A stretch of DNA of 64,000 bases from Purpureocillium takamizusanense (GCF_022605165.1 NC_063069.1:4340001-4404000); one strand, 5' to 3'; shown: positions 43,470 to 54,426, counted from the first letter of the stretch. Notes: generated by a model not told the origin, from the letters alone. A program made the numbers and translations.

Positions 43470-45200
43470 TACAACCACTAAATTCGAACCGATGACTATA
43501 GCTAATGGTGGAGGTCTCCCGGTTGAAGGCAGACGCACGATCACATTCAAGATTGGCGATGCTTCCATGACCCTCTTGGGCGCCAACTATTGCCCAGAAG
43601 CTCCGACGAACCTGGTCGGCGCCAACGCTCTTCGAGGCAGAGGCATCGTGTACGACGGTTTGAGTGACTGTCTGGTCTACAGACCTTCATGGGAGAGTAT
43701 TTGCCCAGTCTCGTGGGACGAAGACATTTCAACCTTGCCGGGAGCAAGCCCAACAGAAGGCCTGGCTTTGGTCAGTCTGCCTCGCAACAGAAACTGGCCG
43801 TATCGACTTCGGCACGATGCATCGCAGACTTGGCCACGCCGGCAAAGACAGAGTCATCCGAGCTTGTCAGAAGGCGGGCGTTCTCATCGACTTGGGCACC
43901 CTTTAAGACTTCCACTGCGAGGCTTGCTACATGGCCAAGGCAGACGCCATCGTCAGTCGTCAGCCTCTTGATCAGGCCCAATTACTTTCTGTCGTCCACT
44001 GGGACTTTATCGAACACAAGCCTCTGGGATATGGTGGCCTTCGATACAGTCTGGATGGCATCGACAGCTTCACGAACGTCCAATGGATCATGTTCACAGA
44101 CCAGCGCAAGAACGCGCCGAAAATGCCCAAGGCTTGGAAGAACCAGGTCGAGGCTTGTGCCACTGGCAAGAGAATCCGAGTGATGGCTTTCGACAACGCA
44201 AGAGAGCTGCAAAGGAAGAGATCAAGAGATAGGCAGACGAGGGCTGGCTGCCTCGTTACGCCTGCCCATACACACCCGAGCAAAACGGCAAGGCAGAAAG
44301 AGCGGCCGGATCTTGATGGACTCAGCCCGCTCGATGTGCCTAGAGATGAACCTTCCCCAAATCCCTTTGGCCCAACTTCATGGAGATGGCTGTCTACATC
44401 AACAACCTTCTGCCCACGAGCAGCAACCCCGAGCATCAGTGCCCAATGGAGGTCAGACGATCAACGCTCCCTACGAATACAGCCTCAAACACATACGCAC
44501 CTAGGGCTGTACTGCCTATGTCACCAAGGCTCGAGAGAAACGCATCATCAGCGAGAAGATGGCTCCCCGAGCGTGGAAGGGATTCCTCGTCGGACTGGAA
44601 GGTCTCCATGGCCACATCTTCAAGGTCTGGCTTCCGGACCAAGAGCTCATCGTCAGGGCTCGCGATGATCGATTTCACGAGACCTCTGGGGCGGTGCAAT
44701 CTCAACGCACAGACGATGTCGAATTCGAAGCCGAACTGGTTGACAACCCGCACTTTGGAACCATCATCACCACTACCCTTAGCAAGACTACGAAGGAACA
44801 AGAGACTGCGAGGGAAATGACGCCCTCAGCAGACAAGACTGACGACCTTTCGACCGCTATGGAGCGAGCTGCTCTCTCTCCAACACCAACACCCGAAGAC
44901 CAGCTCCTTCAAGAGGCACACATCTCGCCGGCCGAGGAGCTGCCGCTTCCAACTGTGACCCCATCTTGGTCCCCAGCCACGCCTTCGTCACGGCCACGAT
45001 CAAACACGGCTTTCCGTGATAATGAACCTGTTCGTCCGGCGCCTCAGGCACCTCGACGATCGTCTCGACAAACCGCGAGACCCGACTATCGAGAGCTTCA
45101 GACAGGAAGACTGACCAAACGATCCGACGAGTCCGACACGAACCTTTTTACACGATATCACGAGACGGATAACTTCGAAGCCGAAACCCTACCCGACTAG
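43470..45200 (+). pseudogene. Copia protease/integrase remnant
   Basis: 43492-43700 has the end of the protease and linker (GGGLPVEGRRTITFKIGDAS). Near 43810 the GAG-pre-integrase motif LGHAGKDRVIRACQKAG appears in a second frame. 43931-44230 shows the integrase core (VVHWDFIEHKPLGYGGLRYS, DGIDSFTNVQWIMFTDQRKN). 44559-45200 gives its C-terminal part (KGFLVGLEGLHGHIFKVWLP) and a Pro/Ser/Thr-rich linker. Frame changes at about 43880 and 44240 and a stop at 45200 break it. Confidence 0.75.
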
Positions 45201-45318
45201 GCCCTGGCCGTTCGAGAGGTCCGTCACCTCACATACCCAACGATCCCACGAACCTGGAGAGCTGCCAAAGCTTTTCCATAATACAAGACCAAGTGGCTAC
45301 CTGCGATGCAACGAGAGA

Positions 45319-46768
45319 TTGATCAACTGCATCACAAGGCAAGCTTGGAAGCCCGTCGCGAGACCTCGAAACACCCAGGTCCTTGACGGCCGTTGGGTCT
45401 ATACTGAGAAATACCCTGTCTCTGGTCTCTCTGTAGCCAAGGCTCGTTGGGTCATACGAGGTGACCAAGACCACACAGAGAGACCGGTTGAGTCTCTTTA
45501 CGCAGCTGTGGCCAACCTCAGCAGCGTCAGGACCTTCCTCTCTCTTGTGGCAATCCTTGATTACGACTGCCTTCAATACAACTTCACCCTGGCCTTTCTC
45601 AACGCAGAGGCAAAGGCACAAGTCTACGTCAAACAGCCTGACGGCTTTGACGACGGATCTGGCCGTGTTTGCCTTCAACATGCTCTCTACGGCCACCGCG
45701 GACCCCCAGTCTGGTGGTTCGAAACTGTGACCTCTACACTCAACAAGATGGGATTTAAACAGCTCTCGTGCGAGCTCTGCGTCTTTCGTCACGGCATGCT
45801 ACTGGACCTATACGTTGATGACATGATGATTGCGGGACTGAGCACAGCACACATCGAGGGCAAAGTTGCACACCTTCGTGATCTCTACGAGATCAAGGAT
45901 CTCGGCGAACCCCAAGAATTCTTGGGCCTTGAGATCGTCAGAAACAGGTCTGCCCAGACTATCCGAGTCCATCAGACCAAGTATGCCGAGAAGATCATTG
46001 AGAAATTTGGTGAAGGCAACATCAACCCGGCCACTCCATGGCCAGGCAGGGTCGAGGTCCCTTTGAACTGGAAGACTATGCCCGCTGCGATGAAGGTGGA
46101 AGAATGGTTGTCACGGACCGGCAGCCTCAACTTCCTTGCGCAAGGCACCAGACCGGACATCACCTTCACGGTCAATAAGCTCTGTGAAGCCAACGCGAAT
46201 CTAACCAGTTCCCATCTCTCTGTTTGCAAGCACTCTTGGCGATACCTCAAGGGTACAGTCTCCAGAGGCCTAGTCTTGGGTGGCCATTATAACCATCAAA
46301 CGTCAAGCTTCGAGTCTACGCAGATGCCTCGTTTGTTGACGACCACCTCACGCGCCGGTCTACGGCTGCCACGTTGTTTTCACTGGAGACGGACCTGTCT
46401 TCTGGAAGTCCAAGAAGCAGACCATCGTCACATCTTCGACCACGGAGGCAGAGTTCATCAACCTGACTCCAGCAGGCATGTCCGCCTTGTGGAAATCCAA
46501 CTTCCTCCGCGAGGCTAGTCTGCCTCAGGGCAAACCCGTGATACTATTCACAGACTCACAGAACGCACGTCTCACCGTGCTCAACCGCCTCAACAGCGGC
46601 CGAACCCGTCACATCGACACTCGATACAAATGGATCATTGATCACACGGAACAGGGCCACTTCGACGTGGTCCATGTGTCCACTGACACGATGGTTGCAA
46701 ATGGACTAACCAAGCCGTTGGAACGGCTCAAGCACAACAGCCTTGTCCGGCAGCTTCACCTTGAGTAA
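45319..46768 (+). pseudogene. Copia reverse transcriptase and RNase H remnant
   Basis: The RT is open over about 400 codons: VAKARWVIRGDQDH, SVRTFLSLVAILDYDCLQYN, FNAEAKAQVYVKQPDGF-like block, LDLYVDDMMIAGLST with the YVDD active site near 45810, and LGLEIVRNRSAQTIRVHQTK. Near 46310 a frameshift separates RNase H: RVYADASFVDDHLTRRSTAG, SSTTEAEFINLTPAGMSALW and NGLTKPLERLKH, with a stop at 46768. The D-E-D residues remain, but the shift makes the enzyme unreadable. Confidence 0.8.
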
Positions 46769-46910
46769 TAACCACGAACCACGAGATCACCGACCTCGAT
46801 AAGACGATACCGATCGAGCCCACGGGCACCCATATAATAACCAGACATCTCGTCTTCACAGACTTGATCATCACATGGCTTGCGACCGACCTACCGGGGC
46901 GTGCGATGCG

Positions 46911-47010
46911 GCACAACAACCAGACGTGGTTGTGCTTGTTGTGCCCACATCACGAAGCCACACAATCAGGCACAACAACCAGACGTGGTTGTCGTGCCCA
47001 CATCACGAGA
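46911..47010. repeat. 59-bp tandem duplication containing a small palindrome
   Basis: gcacaacaaccagacgtggt starts at 46911 and again at 46970, and both are followed by gtgcccacatcacga. Inside, acaaccagacgtggttgt is a near-perfect palindrome. It lies in the copia element between the RNase H stop and the right LTR. Confidence 0.7.
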
Positions 47011-47192
47011 GGTCTTGACTGCTGAAAAGAGATATTGAGGGACACTTGGGGCACGGCGGACACGGCAGGCATCACGGCCATGGCAGGCACGAGGGATACG
47101 GCGGCCTCGAGGGCACACATTGATACAGAAAAACGAGGGATATACACATCACGAGAGACATCACGAGAGGCCTCACAGGCCCGGCCGAGGGG

Positions 47193-47338
47193 TGGCGCCG
47201 AGAGGGCCCCCAGTCAGCCTCCCTCTGTGCCTGTGGATGCGTGTCCTTTGGGGCACACCTCCACAGGCCGCAGCCATAGCTTAGTCTCTCGATAGCATCA
47301 TCTCTTTGAACCTCATTTTGCTGTGCCTCCTTTTGTCA
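47193..47338 (+). repeat. Right LTR of the copia element
   Basis: About 146 bp, tggcgccgagagggccccca through to ccttttgtca. It is followed by the target duplicate gctag. It differs from the left LTR at many positions, mainly transitions. Confidence 0.8.
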
Positions 47339-47867
47339 GCTAGTACTGCGCCATTCTCCTCCGTGGCAGCTGGCGGACGTAATGAAGTGACGGCGCTTGG
47401 GGCTACGTATGCTAACCCGGCAGTACATTTCATCCTCTGTCTTCAGGCCGGCGTCACTATGGATCAGCGACACGGCCCTTCAACACGCGCCAGACAATGC
47501 CAAAAGAGGGAAGCTCATGGGGGTTGCCACCAGGTGGGTCGCCATGAGCCGTCACGGATGTAAGTTGCACTGTCTTCAAAATGATAGGTAGATGAGGCTT
47601 CGGGGCGGCTATTCCGCTACAATACAGACGACCCTTCTGACGAGGCGAAATAGTCACCCACTATGGAGGCAGTTCGTGCCACAAAACGATTTGGGACAGT
47701 GGCGGGACGACTGACCAACACGACACTGAGAGCGGAATGAACTTACCTCCTGTGCTTGCTAACCTTACCCGCACGTCCACACGGGCTTGGGCCACACTGG
47801 TCGCAGGCATCGCTTCAGCTTGGGCCCTGAATACTTGAAGAACAGCCTTCCAGCTCGCCTCCCCGGA

Positions 47868-47898
47868 ACATACGTACATACATACATACATACATACA
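47868..47898. repeat. (CATA)n microsatellite
   Basis: About seven units of cata/tacg type (acatacgtacatacatacat...). Simple-sequence repeat with no coding role. Confidence 0.85.
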
Positions 47899-48052
47899 GA
47901 CGGACCACAACCCACCATGATTTCCAACATCGTGTCTTCGTACCCATCATAGTAGTTTTAGAGGGAAACGAGCAGAAGCACCGCTGCACGGCCACCGCCC
48001 TTGACCTTTCACAATACTCGCAGCCTGGAGGAAGACCGCTGGGACAAGAAAC

Positions 48053-48327
48053 CGCGGGGCATCGCTCCTAGACCCTTCCGCCGCCGCCCAGTCCGACCAT
48101 GCAGCACAGGATGTCCCTAGGCGGCTATTGGTCGGTTTTGAACTCGCTTGCGATTTCTTGCCCTCACGCCCAGCTTGGCTCTCCGCCGGTGTGTGTTCTC
48201 TTCTGAATGCTTTCATTTGCCGGCTCAACTCATCATTCGGTTGCGGACACGCCATGGGCATCACCCCAGCAGCGTCCACACCCGGACATCCATGGAGCGC
48301 CGAAGGGTGTAGGAGCGATCCCCCACG
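48053..48327. mobile_element. MITE-like element, copy C
   Basis: Left terminus cgcggggcatcgctcctaga/cccttccgcc is identical to copy B over 28 bp. The right terminus in reverse complement is cgtgggggatcgctcctaca/cccttcggcgc. Internal sequence ccctaggcggctattggtcg matches ccctaggcgaccattggtcg in copy B. 275 bp, no coding capacity. Confidence 0.7.
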
Positions 48328-49476
48328 ACGTTTGCTCCGAGCAGTTCCTCCTCTCTGTCGTGTCACTGCGGCCATGCACTGATTGCTAGTCATGTGACTG
48401 CTTCGCTTCATACATCTTCACGGTCGCTCGCAATCACATCACTTGATCTAGAGTGGAAAGGCTAAGCCCTTGCTACAGGTGTCGAAGCCGCACACGAGAT
48501 CCTCGACGCTCCGAACGGAAAGCACCCCTCGTCCACAGTCCATGTCCTCCAACTGCAACTCTCCCAAAGAGACATCCGAGAGCAGGCGCCCAACTGCGAC
48601 GAAGACTAGGCAGGCAAGACAAATGAGTTGGAGAAGACACGCTGCATTTTAGGAGACAGAGGACCCAGTTCGGCACAACAACTGCCGATTATGTTATATG
48701 CGAAATCCGAGCAAGCTTATAATATTAAAGGGGCGATGCCTCATCACTTTATTCGGGTGAATTGGGTCTACCTTACTGCCGGATCTAAACAGCAGCATCG
48801 GACCCCGTCTCCCGCGCATCGCAAGGGGCCTCCGGCTTATTCTAGGGCGCATTGGGTGTCGTGGGTGTAGATGGCGCTTGTGGAGCCTCGACCTGCAAGA
48901 TCAGCGCCAAGATAGACGACAGAAGGACTATGCCAATCGTACTCCATGTCCCAGGGCCTGAAGCCTTAACTCAAGGTAAGCCCAGATCGTATCAATGTAA
49001 TCGGGGTCAGCTTCAAAGACTGAGTAACGGATACCAGCAGCAGATATGAAGCACCCATGCGTAGATACGCTGCTATTCAACATACGTAACCGAAAATAGC
49101 ATCACGAAGGAATGAAAGGTCTCGCTCCTAAAAACGGGGTTCGCCACCGGCGTCTTACTGGCGCAGCGGATTGCTTGTGCAAACATCCGTAGGGCGATGA
49201 AGCGCAGGCTTCCACGTCGGTGCTGGCCGGTCGTTGGAAGACAAGCGTAGGTAGAACCATTAAAGCGACGTGGAAATGTAGTACTGGACATCACTGTGGC
49301 CATCGATATTCCTTAGCCGTAGAATAAGAGCCAAGGTGATTAACTGGAGAAACCAATGCAGGTATCAACATTTCACTTCGTGTTATGCTAGACTAGTTGC
49401 ATTCTGCTCGTCGGCTGGCCGTATGTTCTCCTTATTCTCCTCATCCTGTCTCTCCTCTAGCCGCTCTCCATCCGTG
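48328..49476. other. Gene-free stretch
   Basis: About 1.1 kb with only short overlapping frames. Nothing recognisable was found in it. Confidence 0.45.
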
Positions 49477-49836
49477 TCAGACATATCTCTGCTGGTCGAA
49501 GGTGTGACGGACGCCCATGGCACCTAGGCAATGTGAGCGAGTTTCGAGCGACTGGAAACCTGAACACACCAGGTGCTTGAGAATCAAGTTCACACGCTGA
49601 TTCTCCCGGGTCAGGCCGAGGTTGCGAGCTTCCAAACTGGCCAGCTCCATGTGCAAGTACGCTACCTCTGCCAACAGCTCGTCGATCCGTCTGCATGCCG
49701 CTTTGTATGCGGTCTCCCAGACATGCCAACTGCCATCATAAGGCAGTAGTCCACCCGGTAGCAATGGGAAGGCAGGGCTGCTCTGAGTGGAAAGGCCCAC
49801 GTTGACCTGGAGTGTCGGATCCTCGTTGCTCTCCAT
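49477..49836 (-). CDS. Small coiled-coil protein of unknown function
   Basis: 119 aa from ATG at 49836. The N-terminal third is Ser/Pro/Leu-rich. Residues about 45-90 form one long amphipathic helix with leucines at heptad spacing (RIDELLAEVAYLHMELASLE and ARNLGLTRENQRVNLILKHL), most likely a coiled coil. The basic region of a bZIP is not visible. It is divergent from the coiled-coil gene at 50346, and the two could dimerise, though only position suggests it. Confidence 0.5.
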   Translation of the reverse strand: MESNEDPTLQVNVGLSTQSSPAFPLLPGGLLPYDGSWHVWETAYKAACRRIDELLAEVAYLHMELASLEARNLGLTRENQRVNLILKHLVCSGFQSLETRSHCLGAMGVRHTFDQQRYV

Positions 49837-50345
49837 GTGTTCCGGTTGGCGGAGTGTTCGAGTCTGTGACTGGATGTGGGGTGGTTCGAAGATACAACCT
49901 TCTCCGTTGGAGCGGCGGTGAAGTCGTGAGAGTGTCGGATGTACTACTCAAACGAAGGACCGTGCCGCCCAACCTTGACAGCTGGGTGTCTGTTGTCCGC
50001 GGAGTATAACGAGCATGCATTGTACCTACCCTCGACTGTCAATCCCTAGAGACCGTACAGTCAGCCTTCCCATTCTTGTACCACGGTAGGGTAGGCATAA
50101 CGAATTGATGTAGAAATACCGTGACGCTATTGGGAGAGATCTTGTCGCCTGTATGATGGGCGTGCATCGAGTGTTCGCCGGTCGTCCACCAATTGGGTGC
50201 AACTGATGATGGCTGGCGGTAACTGAGGTGGAAGTCAGGTAGTACGCTGGCCCCCCAGCACGCCAGGCGCCCCCGGCGGCGACGGACCAGCACTAGGGTA
50301 GCGACCAAAAACTGCCTCTGCGGCCTGCCATCTCATCTCAGCAGC
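49837..50345. promoter_or_regulatory. Intergenic region between divergent coiled-coil genes
   Basis: 509 bp between two start codons on opposite strands. It must hold both promoters. No distinctive element was seen. Confidence 0.35.
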
Positions 50346-50924
50346 ATGGACACCGATGCAGCCCTCGCAAGCCTGTTGACCGAGTATGAAATAGGCGTCA
50401 AGCAGAGACAAGACACCCGTACGTACGAGGACAAAGGGCTGGAGAAGGATCGGCGTCGAACCCTAAAATGCATCGATGAGGAAGCAGCCGAGGAGCTGTT
50501 ACAGTTGGAAGAGGAACGGGACGGGCTCCTAAACCGAGTCACCGACTTTGAAAAGGAGCTTCTGGCTCTGTATCAGGACCTAGCGGACCGAGAGAAGCAG
50601 TGTTCGGACTCACGAGAGGCTACAAAGGCGCGCAAAGGCAAAGAGACGGAGTTATACGAGATCAAACAGATGCAACTACTACAGGAGAGAGCTGCCGAAG
50701 ATGACGTTCACCGATCGGCTTTACTACAGGGCATTGTACCACCCCCCCCCCCCCCCGGAGCATCTTTCACTGCTGTCTCCCATGGGCTGACCGTGTGGAG
50801 GATCGCCTTGTGTCTAGCAGCCGTCGACTGTCGGGAACAACGATCGCGGGCTCATCATTGTCGGAGCAGAGCGCGGACGCACAATGAAAAGGAGCGCTGG
50901 GCCTGTCCGGCGTTAAAAGAATGA
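50346..50924 (+). CDS. Coiled-coil protein with a poly-C tract in the gene
   Basis: 192 aa from ATG at 50346. Residues about 25-125 are Glu/Lys/Leu-rich and predicted to be a coiled coil (EEAAEELLQLEEERDGLLNR; FEKELLALYQDLADREKQ). A run of 14-15 C (near 50742-50756) encodes five or six prolines. After it, this frame reads on to 50924, but the +1 frame gives a shorter, Ser-rich tail (RLVSSSRRLSGTTIAGSSLS) ending in TGA near 50884. The tract length therefore decides the C-terminus, and a sequencing or replication slip is possible. Function unknown. Confidence 0.5.
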   Translation: MDTDAALASLLTEYEIGVKQRQDTRTYEDKGLEKDRRRTLKCIDEEAAEELLQLEEERDGLLNRVTDFEKELLALYQDLADREKQCSDSREATKARKGKETELYEIKQMQLLQERAAEDDVHRSALLQGIVPPPPPPGASFTAVSHGLTVWRIALCLAAVDCREQRSRAHHCRSRARTHNEKERWACPALKE

Positions 50925-51018
50925 GAGTAGAGGGCGAGACAAGGTTCAGGATACCGCACATCTTGTAAGCAAAGAGACCAGCTCTCTGCACATTGCAATG
51001 CAAAGCCAATTGCGAGGA

Positions 51019-54000
51019 TCACTGGATGCCCTCATCTACATATTGATCGTACTGTTCGCGGGGCGGGGTCGGCCGGCCATAGGTGGTGTTTATACCTGGC
51101 GCCGCCGAGGCGTACCGCCTGCGCGGCTGCTCCGAGGGAGCGACGGGCTGAGATTGCTCGCGGCTGCCGTACGGGAAGAAAACCAACTGTCCATCTTGTA
51201 GCTGCCAGGTTCCCTCCTGCGGGAGAGGTCGTTGCTCCTGTTGTCCCGTATATTGCAACGGGGCTGGCTGTGTGTCCCACGGTGCTAGTGTTCCAGCAGC
51301 ACCCTGGGGCTGTGTGTAAGAAGGCTGCTGCAACTGCTGAGCCCGCAAGTACTGCAGGAGCTGCTGAGGCTGCAAGGACTGCTGGAGCTGCTGAGGCTGA
51401 TAGTATTGTGGCTGGAACGATTGAGGCTGGTGGCGTGGCTGGTGTGGCTGGTTGAGTGGCAGGTCGTGTGGCTGGGTAGCTGGCTGGGTAGGTAGCTGGG
51501 TAGGTAACTGGTGGAGTGGCTGGTTGAGTGGCTGGTTGAGTGGCTGGTTGAGTGGCTGGTTGAGTGGCTGGTTGAGTGGCAGGTTGAGTGGCTGGTTGAG
51601 TAGCAGGTCGGGTGGCTGGGTGGGTAGCTGGTTAGGCTGCTGAAAGGGAGGAGCCTGGAAGAGGGGCCAGACAAGGCCAGGGCGAGGTTGCAACGGAGTT
51701 TGGAAGGTAGGCTGAGCGGGCCGAGGTCTCGGCGTTTGAGGCGGGCCGCTTTGTCTGGCCCCCATCGGAGGTGCGGTTGCAAATCTTGTAGTCCGCGGGG
51801 GAATTGTGTTCTGCGGCACCGGCCCAGCGGGCGCAGACCGCGCACGTGACCCAGGTTGCGCACGTGTTCGGGCCGCCGTTACATTGGTTCCACGGTTCCA
51901 ATTCGGTCGCTCGAGGAGCTCCTCTATGTCCTGCCTGTTCATATGTGCCTTTGCCTCGGAGACGGAAAACCATTGTTCACGCGGAGGCCTTGGCCCACCC
52001 AAGTCCTCATGCCATATCAGAAATGAATCGGCATTTTTAGAGCCCCTACACACAGAGAAGGCCAATTCGGCTGGCGGGTCATGTTCGATGCGACGACCCA
52101 AGAGGGACATGGCGTTTCCATAGTCAACCTGAGGGGCGGCGCTACCCGTTTTCTTCCTAAATCCTTCGTCCACGGCCTTTAAGAACGCCGGGGGATATAG
52201 GGTAATTTTAGACATGGACGGTCCTGCTAGCTCGAAGGCCAGGCTGCCTTTCTTGACCTTTCCTCGAAAATGACCCCAGACTTCCGTATTGGTATCGAGA
52301 TCTTTCACTTCGTGCCACCAATGTGGGAACTTCGACGGAGCGCGCATGCGGTCATTTTCCAGCGGGACGCCGCGGAAGAAGCACGGTGGCCTTTCCATGT
52401 AGCCTCGCCCATCCCGCGGATGTGCCGACTCCCATTCTCTGGGATCGAATTCCTCCCACTCTTGGAGGCTGGTCACGCTCTCAGGATTCCTAGGGTTGCC
52501 AGTGGGCGGGCTTGGAATGGGCGGGTTCCTAGTGGGCTGTTCCACATTGTTCCCACTGTGCGGGGTCCGCAAAGGTAGGGTCCTTGCGGAAGGGCCGCTG
52601 GAAGACTCATAAGGGGGAGGCTGCTCCGTGAACGGCGACACTTGCTCCGTTGCTCCAGCACTCGCAGGTTGAGCATAGTTGTTGTCGGCTGCATTTGCCG
52701 AGCCAGCTTGCCCCTGGGATGGATGGCCCTCTTGCTCGTCAGCATTGGACTGCTCTCCAGCGGCCGAACCCCGTCGTTGTGGCGATCGAGAGCGCGACGA
52801 GAGTCGAGGAGCCCCAGAGCCTTGTCCGCCGTCGGGATGGCCGTCATCACTCTCATCTTCAGTCTTAACGCTGGCAGGGGCTGGGCGATTTGAGCTCCCA
52901 GAACCTCCTTGCGGTTCAGGTGAATCAGAGATGACCACGGGATTGTCAGCAGTTCCATCTGCGGGCGGGTCTGGCGACTCGGAAACGACCACGGGGTTAT
53001 GGGAGCTCCCCTCTGCATGCGAGGTAGGCGGTTCAGGTGATGAAGACGCACCCTCATTGCTATGTCGTGCGGTCGCGCCACTGGCGGTCTCCACCGCAGA
53101 GCGACTCTCAGGCGATTTTGTCCCCTCCTTCCCCTCCCTCAGAGGAGGTAACGGGCCAAGCGCCGAGCTACCCTCCGGAGCAGGGATGCTTGTGGGGCCG
53201 GGGCCCGCGCCACTGGCAGTCTCCACCGGCCCAAAGACGGTTGGCGGTCCTGCGGCCGCAGAGCGACTCTCAGGCAATTTTTCCCCCTCCTTCTCAACCG
53301 GAGGTAATGGGCCAGGCGCCGAGCTACCCTCCGGAGCAGGGGTGCTTGTGGGACCCGGGCCCGTGCCTTTCGGTTCCGGGCTGCCGCCGTCCTGTGCCGG
53401 ATGAGCGGTGGGGTTCTGGGAGCCTTCCCCCCCACCACTGCCAGTGACATTTTGCGGAAAGATACTTAAATCCGTTGCGGCAGGGCGACTTTCGGGCGAC
53501 TTTGCCTTGTCATTTGTACCTGGGCCGCCCTCCGGCGCAGCACTGCCTTCGGCAGCCGGCGCGTCTGCCACTACTTCTTTTCCCTTACCTTTCGGTTTCG
53601 GGCTGCCGTCGCCTTTTGGCGGAGTGTTTGCACGAGAGCCTCCACCCCCCTCACGGCCAGCTGTTGCACTTGGGCCGAAGATACGACGGCCCAGAGTCTC
53701 CAATAGACCACCTGAGGCTTCCGTTCCACCCGGGGTCGTGGCTTGTTCCCCAACTCCGCTTTCAATCCCGGCGGTGGAGGGCCCGGGCGTAGGGCTCGAC
53801 GCAAGCCCTTCGGACTCGATGCATTCATTAGCGTTTTCGGCCCAGTTCTCAAGCCAGTTGCTGAACTTTTTCTTGTCTTTAAATAAGGCTAGAACCTCGG
53901 CCTCCTTTGGGGGCCTATCCTCTGGATTGACTTTGAGGGCTCGGGCAAGCCGAAGATGATCCGCTGTGATTGCGTCACACCCCGGTTCGACAGATGCGTG

Positions 54001-54075
54001 GAATCGCAACAGCTGCCGCGCCTTGCGGTGGACAGTCTCTCGATCTACACTTGTCTTTTCTTTGGGTTGGGACAT
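51019..54075 (-). CDS. 1018-aa disordered protein with one conserved central domain and Gln/Pro/Leu-Asn repeats
   Basis: The start MSQPKEKTSV at 54075 was preferred over an upstream in-frame ATG because the protein becomes well composed from there. Residues about 1-90 are helical and charged (ARQLLRFHASVEPG, DKKKFSNWLENWAENANECI). About 95-490 is Pro/Ser/Gly/Glu-rich with imperfect repeats (EGSSAPGPLPP type). About 500-690 is a folded-looking domain (HWWHEVKDLDTNTEVWGHFR, GSLAFELAGPSMSKITLYPP, PREQWFSVSEAKAHMNRQDI). The C-terminal 300 residues are Gln/Pro-rich with a tandem LNQP array (QPLNQPLNQPLNQPLNQP), then Gln-rich sequence. No family recognised. Such composition fits a scaffold, transcription cofactor or surface protein; no signal peptide is visible. 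It is divergent from the gene at 54427. Confidence 0.6.
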   Translation of the reverse strand: MSQPKEKTSVDRETVHRKARQLLRFHASVEPGCDAITADHLRLARALKVNPEDRPPKEAEVLALFKDKKKFSNWLENWAENANECIESEGLASSPTPGPSTAGIESGVGEQATTPGGTEASGGLLETLGRRIFGPSATAGREGGGGSRANTPPKGDGSPKPKGKGKEVVADAPAAEGSAAPEGGPGTNDKAKSPESRPAATDLSIFPQNVTGSGGGEGSQNPTAHPAQDGGSPEPKGTGPGPTSTPAPEGSSAPGPLPPVEKEGEKLPESRSAAAGPPTVFGPVETASGAGPGPTSIPAPEGSSALGPLPPLREGKEGTKSPESRSAVETASGATARHSNEGASSSPEPPTSHAEGSSHNPVVVSESPDPPADGTADNPVVISDSPEPQGGSGSSNRPAPASVKTEDESDDGHPDGGQGSGAPRLSSRSRSPQRRGSAAGEQSNADEQEGHPSQGQAGSANAADNNYAQPASAGATEQVSPFTEQPPPYESSSGPSARTLPLRTPHSGNNVEQPTRNPPIPSPPTGNPRNPESVTSLQEWEEFDPREWESAHPRDGRGYMERPPCFFRGVPLENDRMRAPSKFPHWWHEVKDLDTNTEVWGHFRGKVKKGSLAFELAGPSMSKITLYPPAFLKAVDEGFRKKTGSAAPQVDYGNAMSLLGRRIEHDPPAELAFSVCRGSKNADSFLIWHEDLGGPRPPREQWFSVSEAKAHMNRQDIEELLERPNWNRGTNVTAARTRAQPGSRARSAPAGPVPQNTIPPRTTRFATAPPMGARQSGPPQTPRPRPAQPTFQTPLQPRPGLVWPLFQAPPFQQPNQLPTQPPDLLLNQPLNLPLNQPLNQPLNQPLNQPLNQPLHQLPTQLPTQPATQPHDLPLNQPHQPRHQPQSFQPQYYQPQQLQQSLQPQQLLQYLRAQQLQQPSYTQPQGAAGTLAPWDTQPAPLQYTGQQEQRPLPQEGTWQLQDGQLVFFPYGSREQSQPVAPSEQPRRRYASAAPGINTTYGRPTPPREQYDQYVDEGIQ
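51500..51610 (-). repeat. Tandem array encoding LNQP repeats
   Basis: Units of ggttgagtggct (12 bp) repeat about eight times on the plus strand within the 51019 gene and encode QPLN on the minus strand. The perfect copies suggest recent slippage expansion. Confidence 0.8.
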
Positions 54076-54426
54076 TGTGACTTGAATGACAACCTGACCC
54101 ACGTTCGTCTGAGAGAACTCCGGTCCTATAAATACGCAGCTTGTACTCTCTCCCCCAGCACCCCGGCAATTTGAACACAGCAAGCAGCTTCGGGTAATCT
54201 GCTTCGCTGAGCGCCACCCCCCCACCACCACCCCGCCAAAGCACCATTCTTGTTACCAGGAGCTGAAATCCGGAACTCAACGACAGCGTACGGTGTTGCA
54301 ATTGTCCAGGACGGTAATGCTAATCGCGGGTCGATGCCGTGGGAGGCCGTCGGTTTTTGTCGCAATATATGGACCAAAATCCTTTGTACCGTCGAGCATG
54401 ACACCAGCGTCGCACAAAGAAGCGCC
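54076..54426. promoter_or_regulatory. Shared divergent promoter region
   Basis: 351 bp between the start codons of the 1018-aa gene (-) and the 280-aa gene (+). A tataaatac element at 54125-54133 reads as a TATA box for either direction. A frame of the plus-strand gene stays open into this region, but its first good ATG context is at 54427. Confidence 0.35.

Larger units (their letters stand above)
42060..47338 (+). mobile_element. Ty1/copia LTR retrotransposon, decayed, with target duplication
   Basis: LTRs at 42060-42201 and 47193-47338 start with TG and end with CA. The five bases gctag stand immediately before the left LTR (42055-42059) and immediately after the right LTR (47339-47343), as expected for a target-site duplication. 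Domain order gag - protease/integrase - RT - RNase H is that of copia. Several frameshifts and stops, and LTRs that differ at many sites, show an old, inactive insertion. Confidence 0.88.

Noticed and set aside
51452..51643. Plus-strand frame of Gly-Trp-Leu-Ser repeats
   Set aside because: It is the antisense of the LNQP-coding array.
52473..53404. Frames of 200-240 codons opposite or out of phase with the 1018-aa gene
   Set aside because: Low-complexity GC-rich coding DNA keeps other frames open; only the 1018-aa frame has a folded-type domain.
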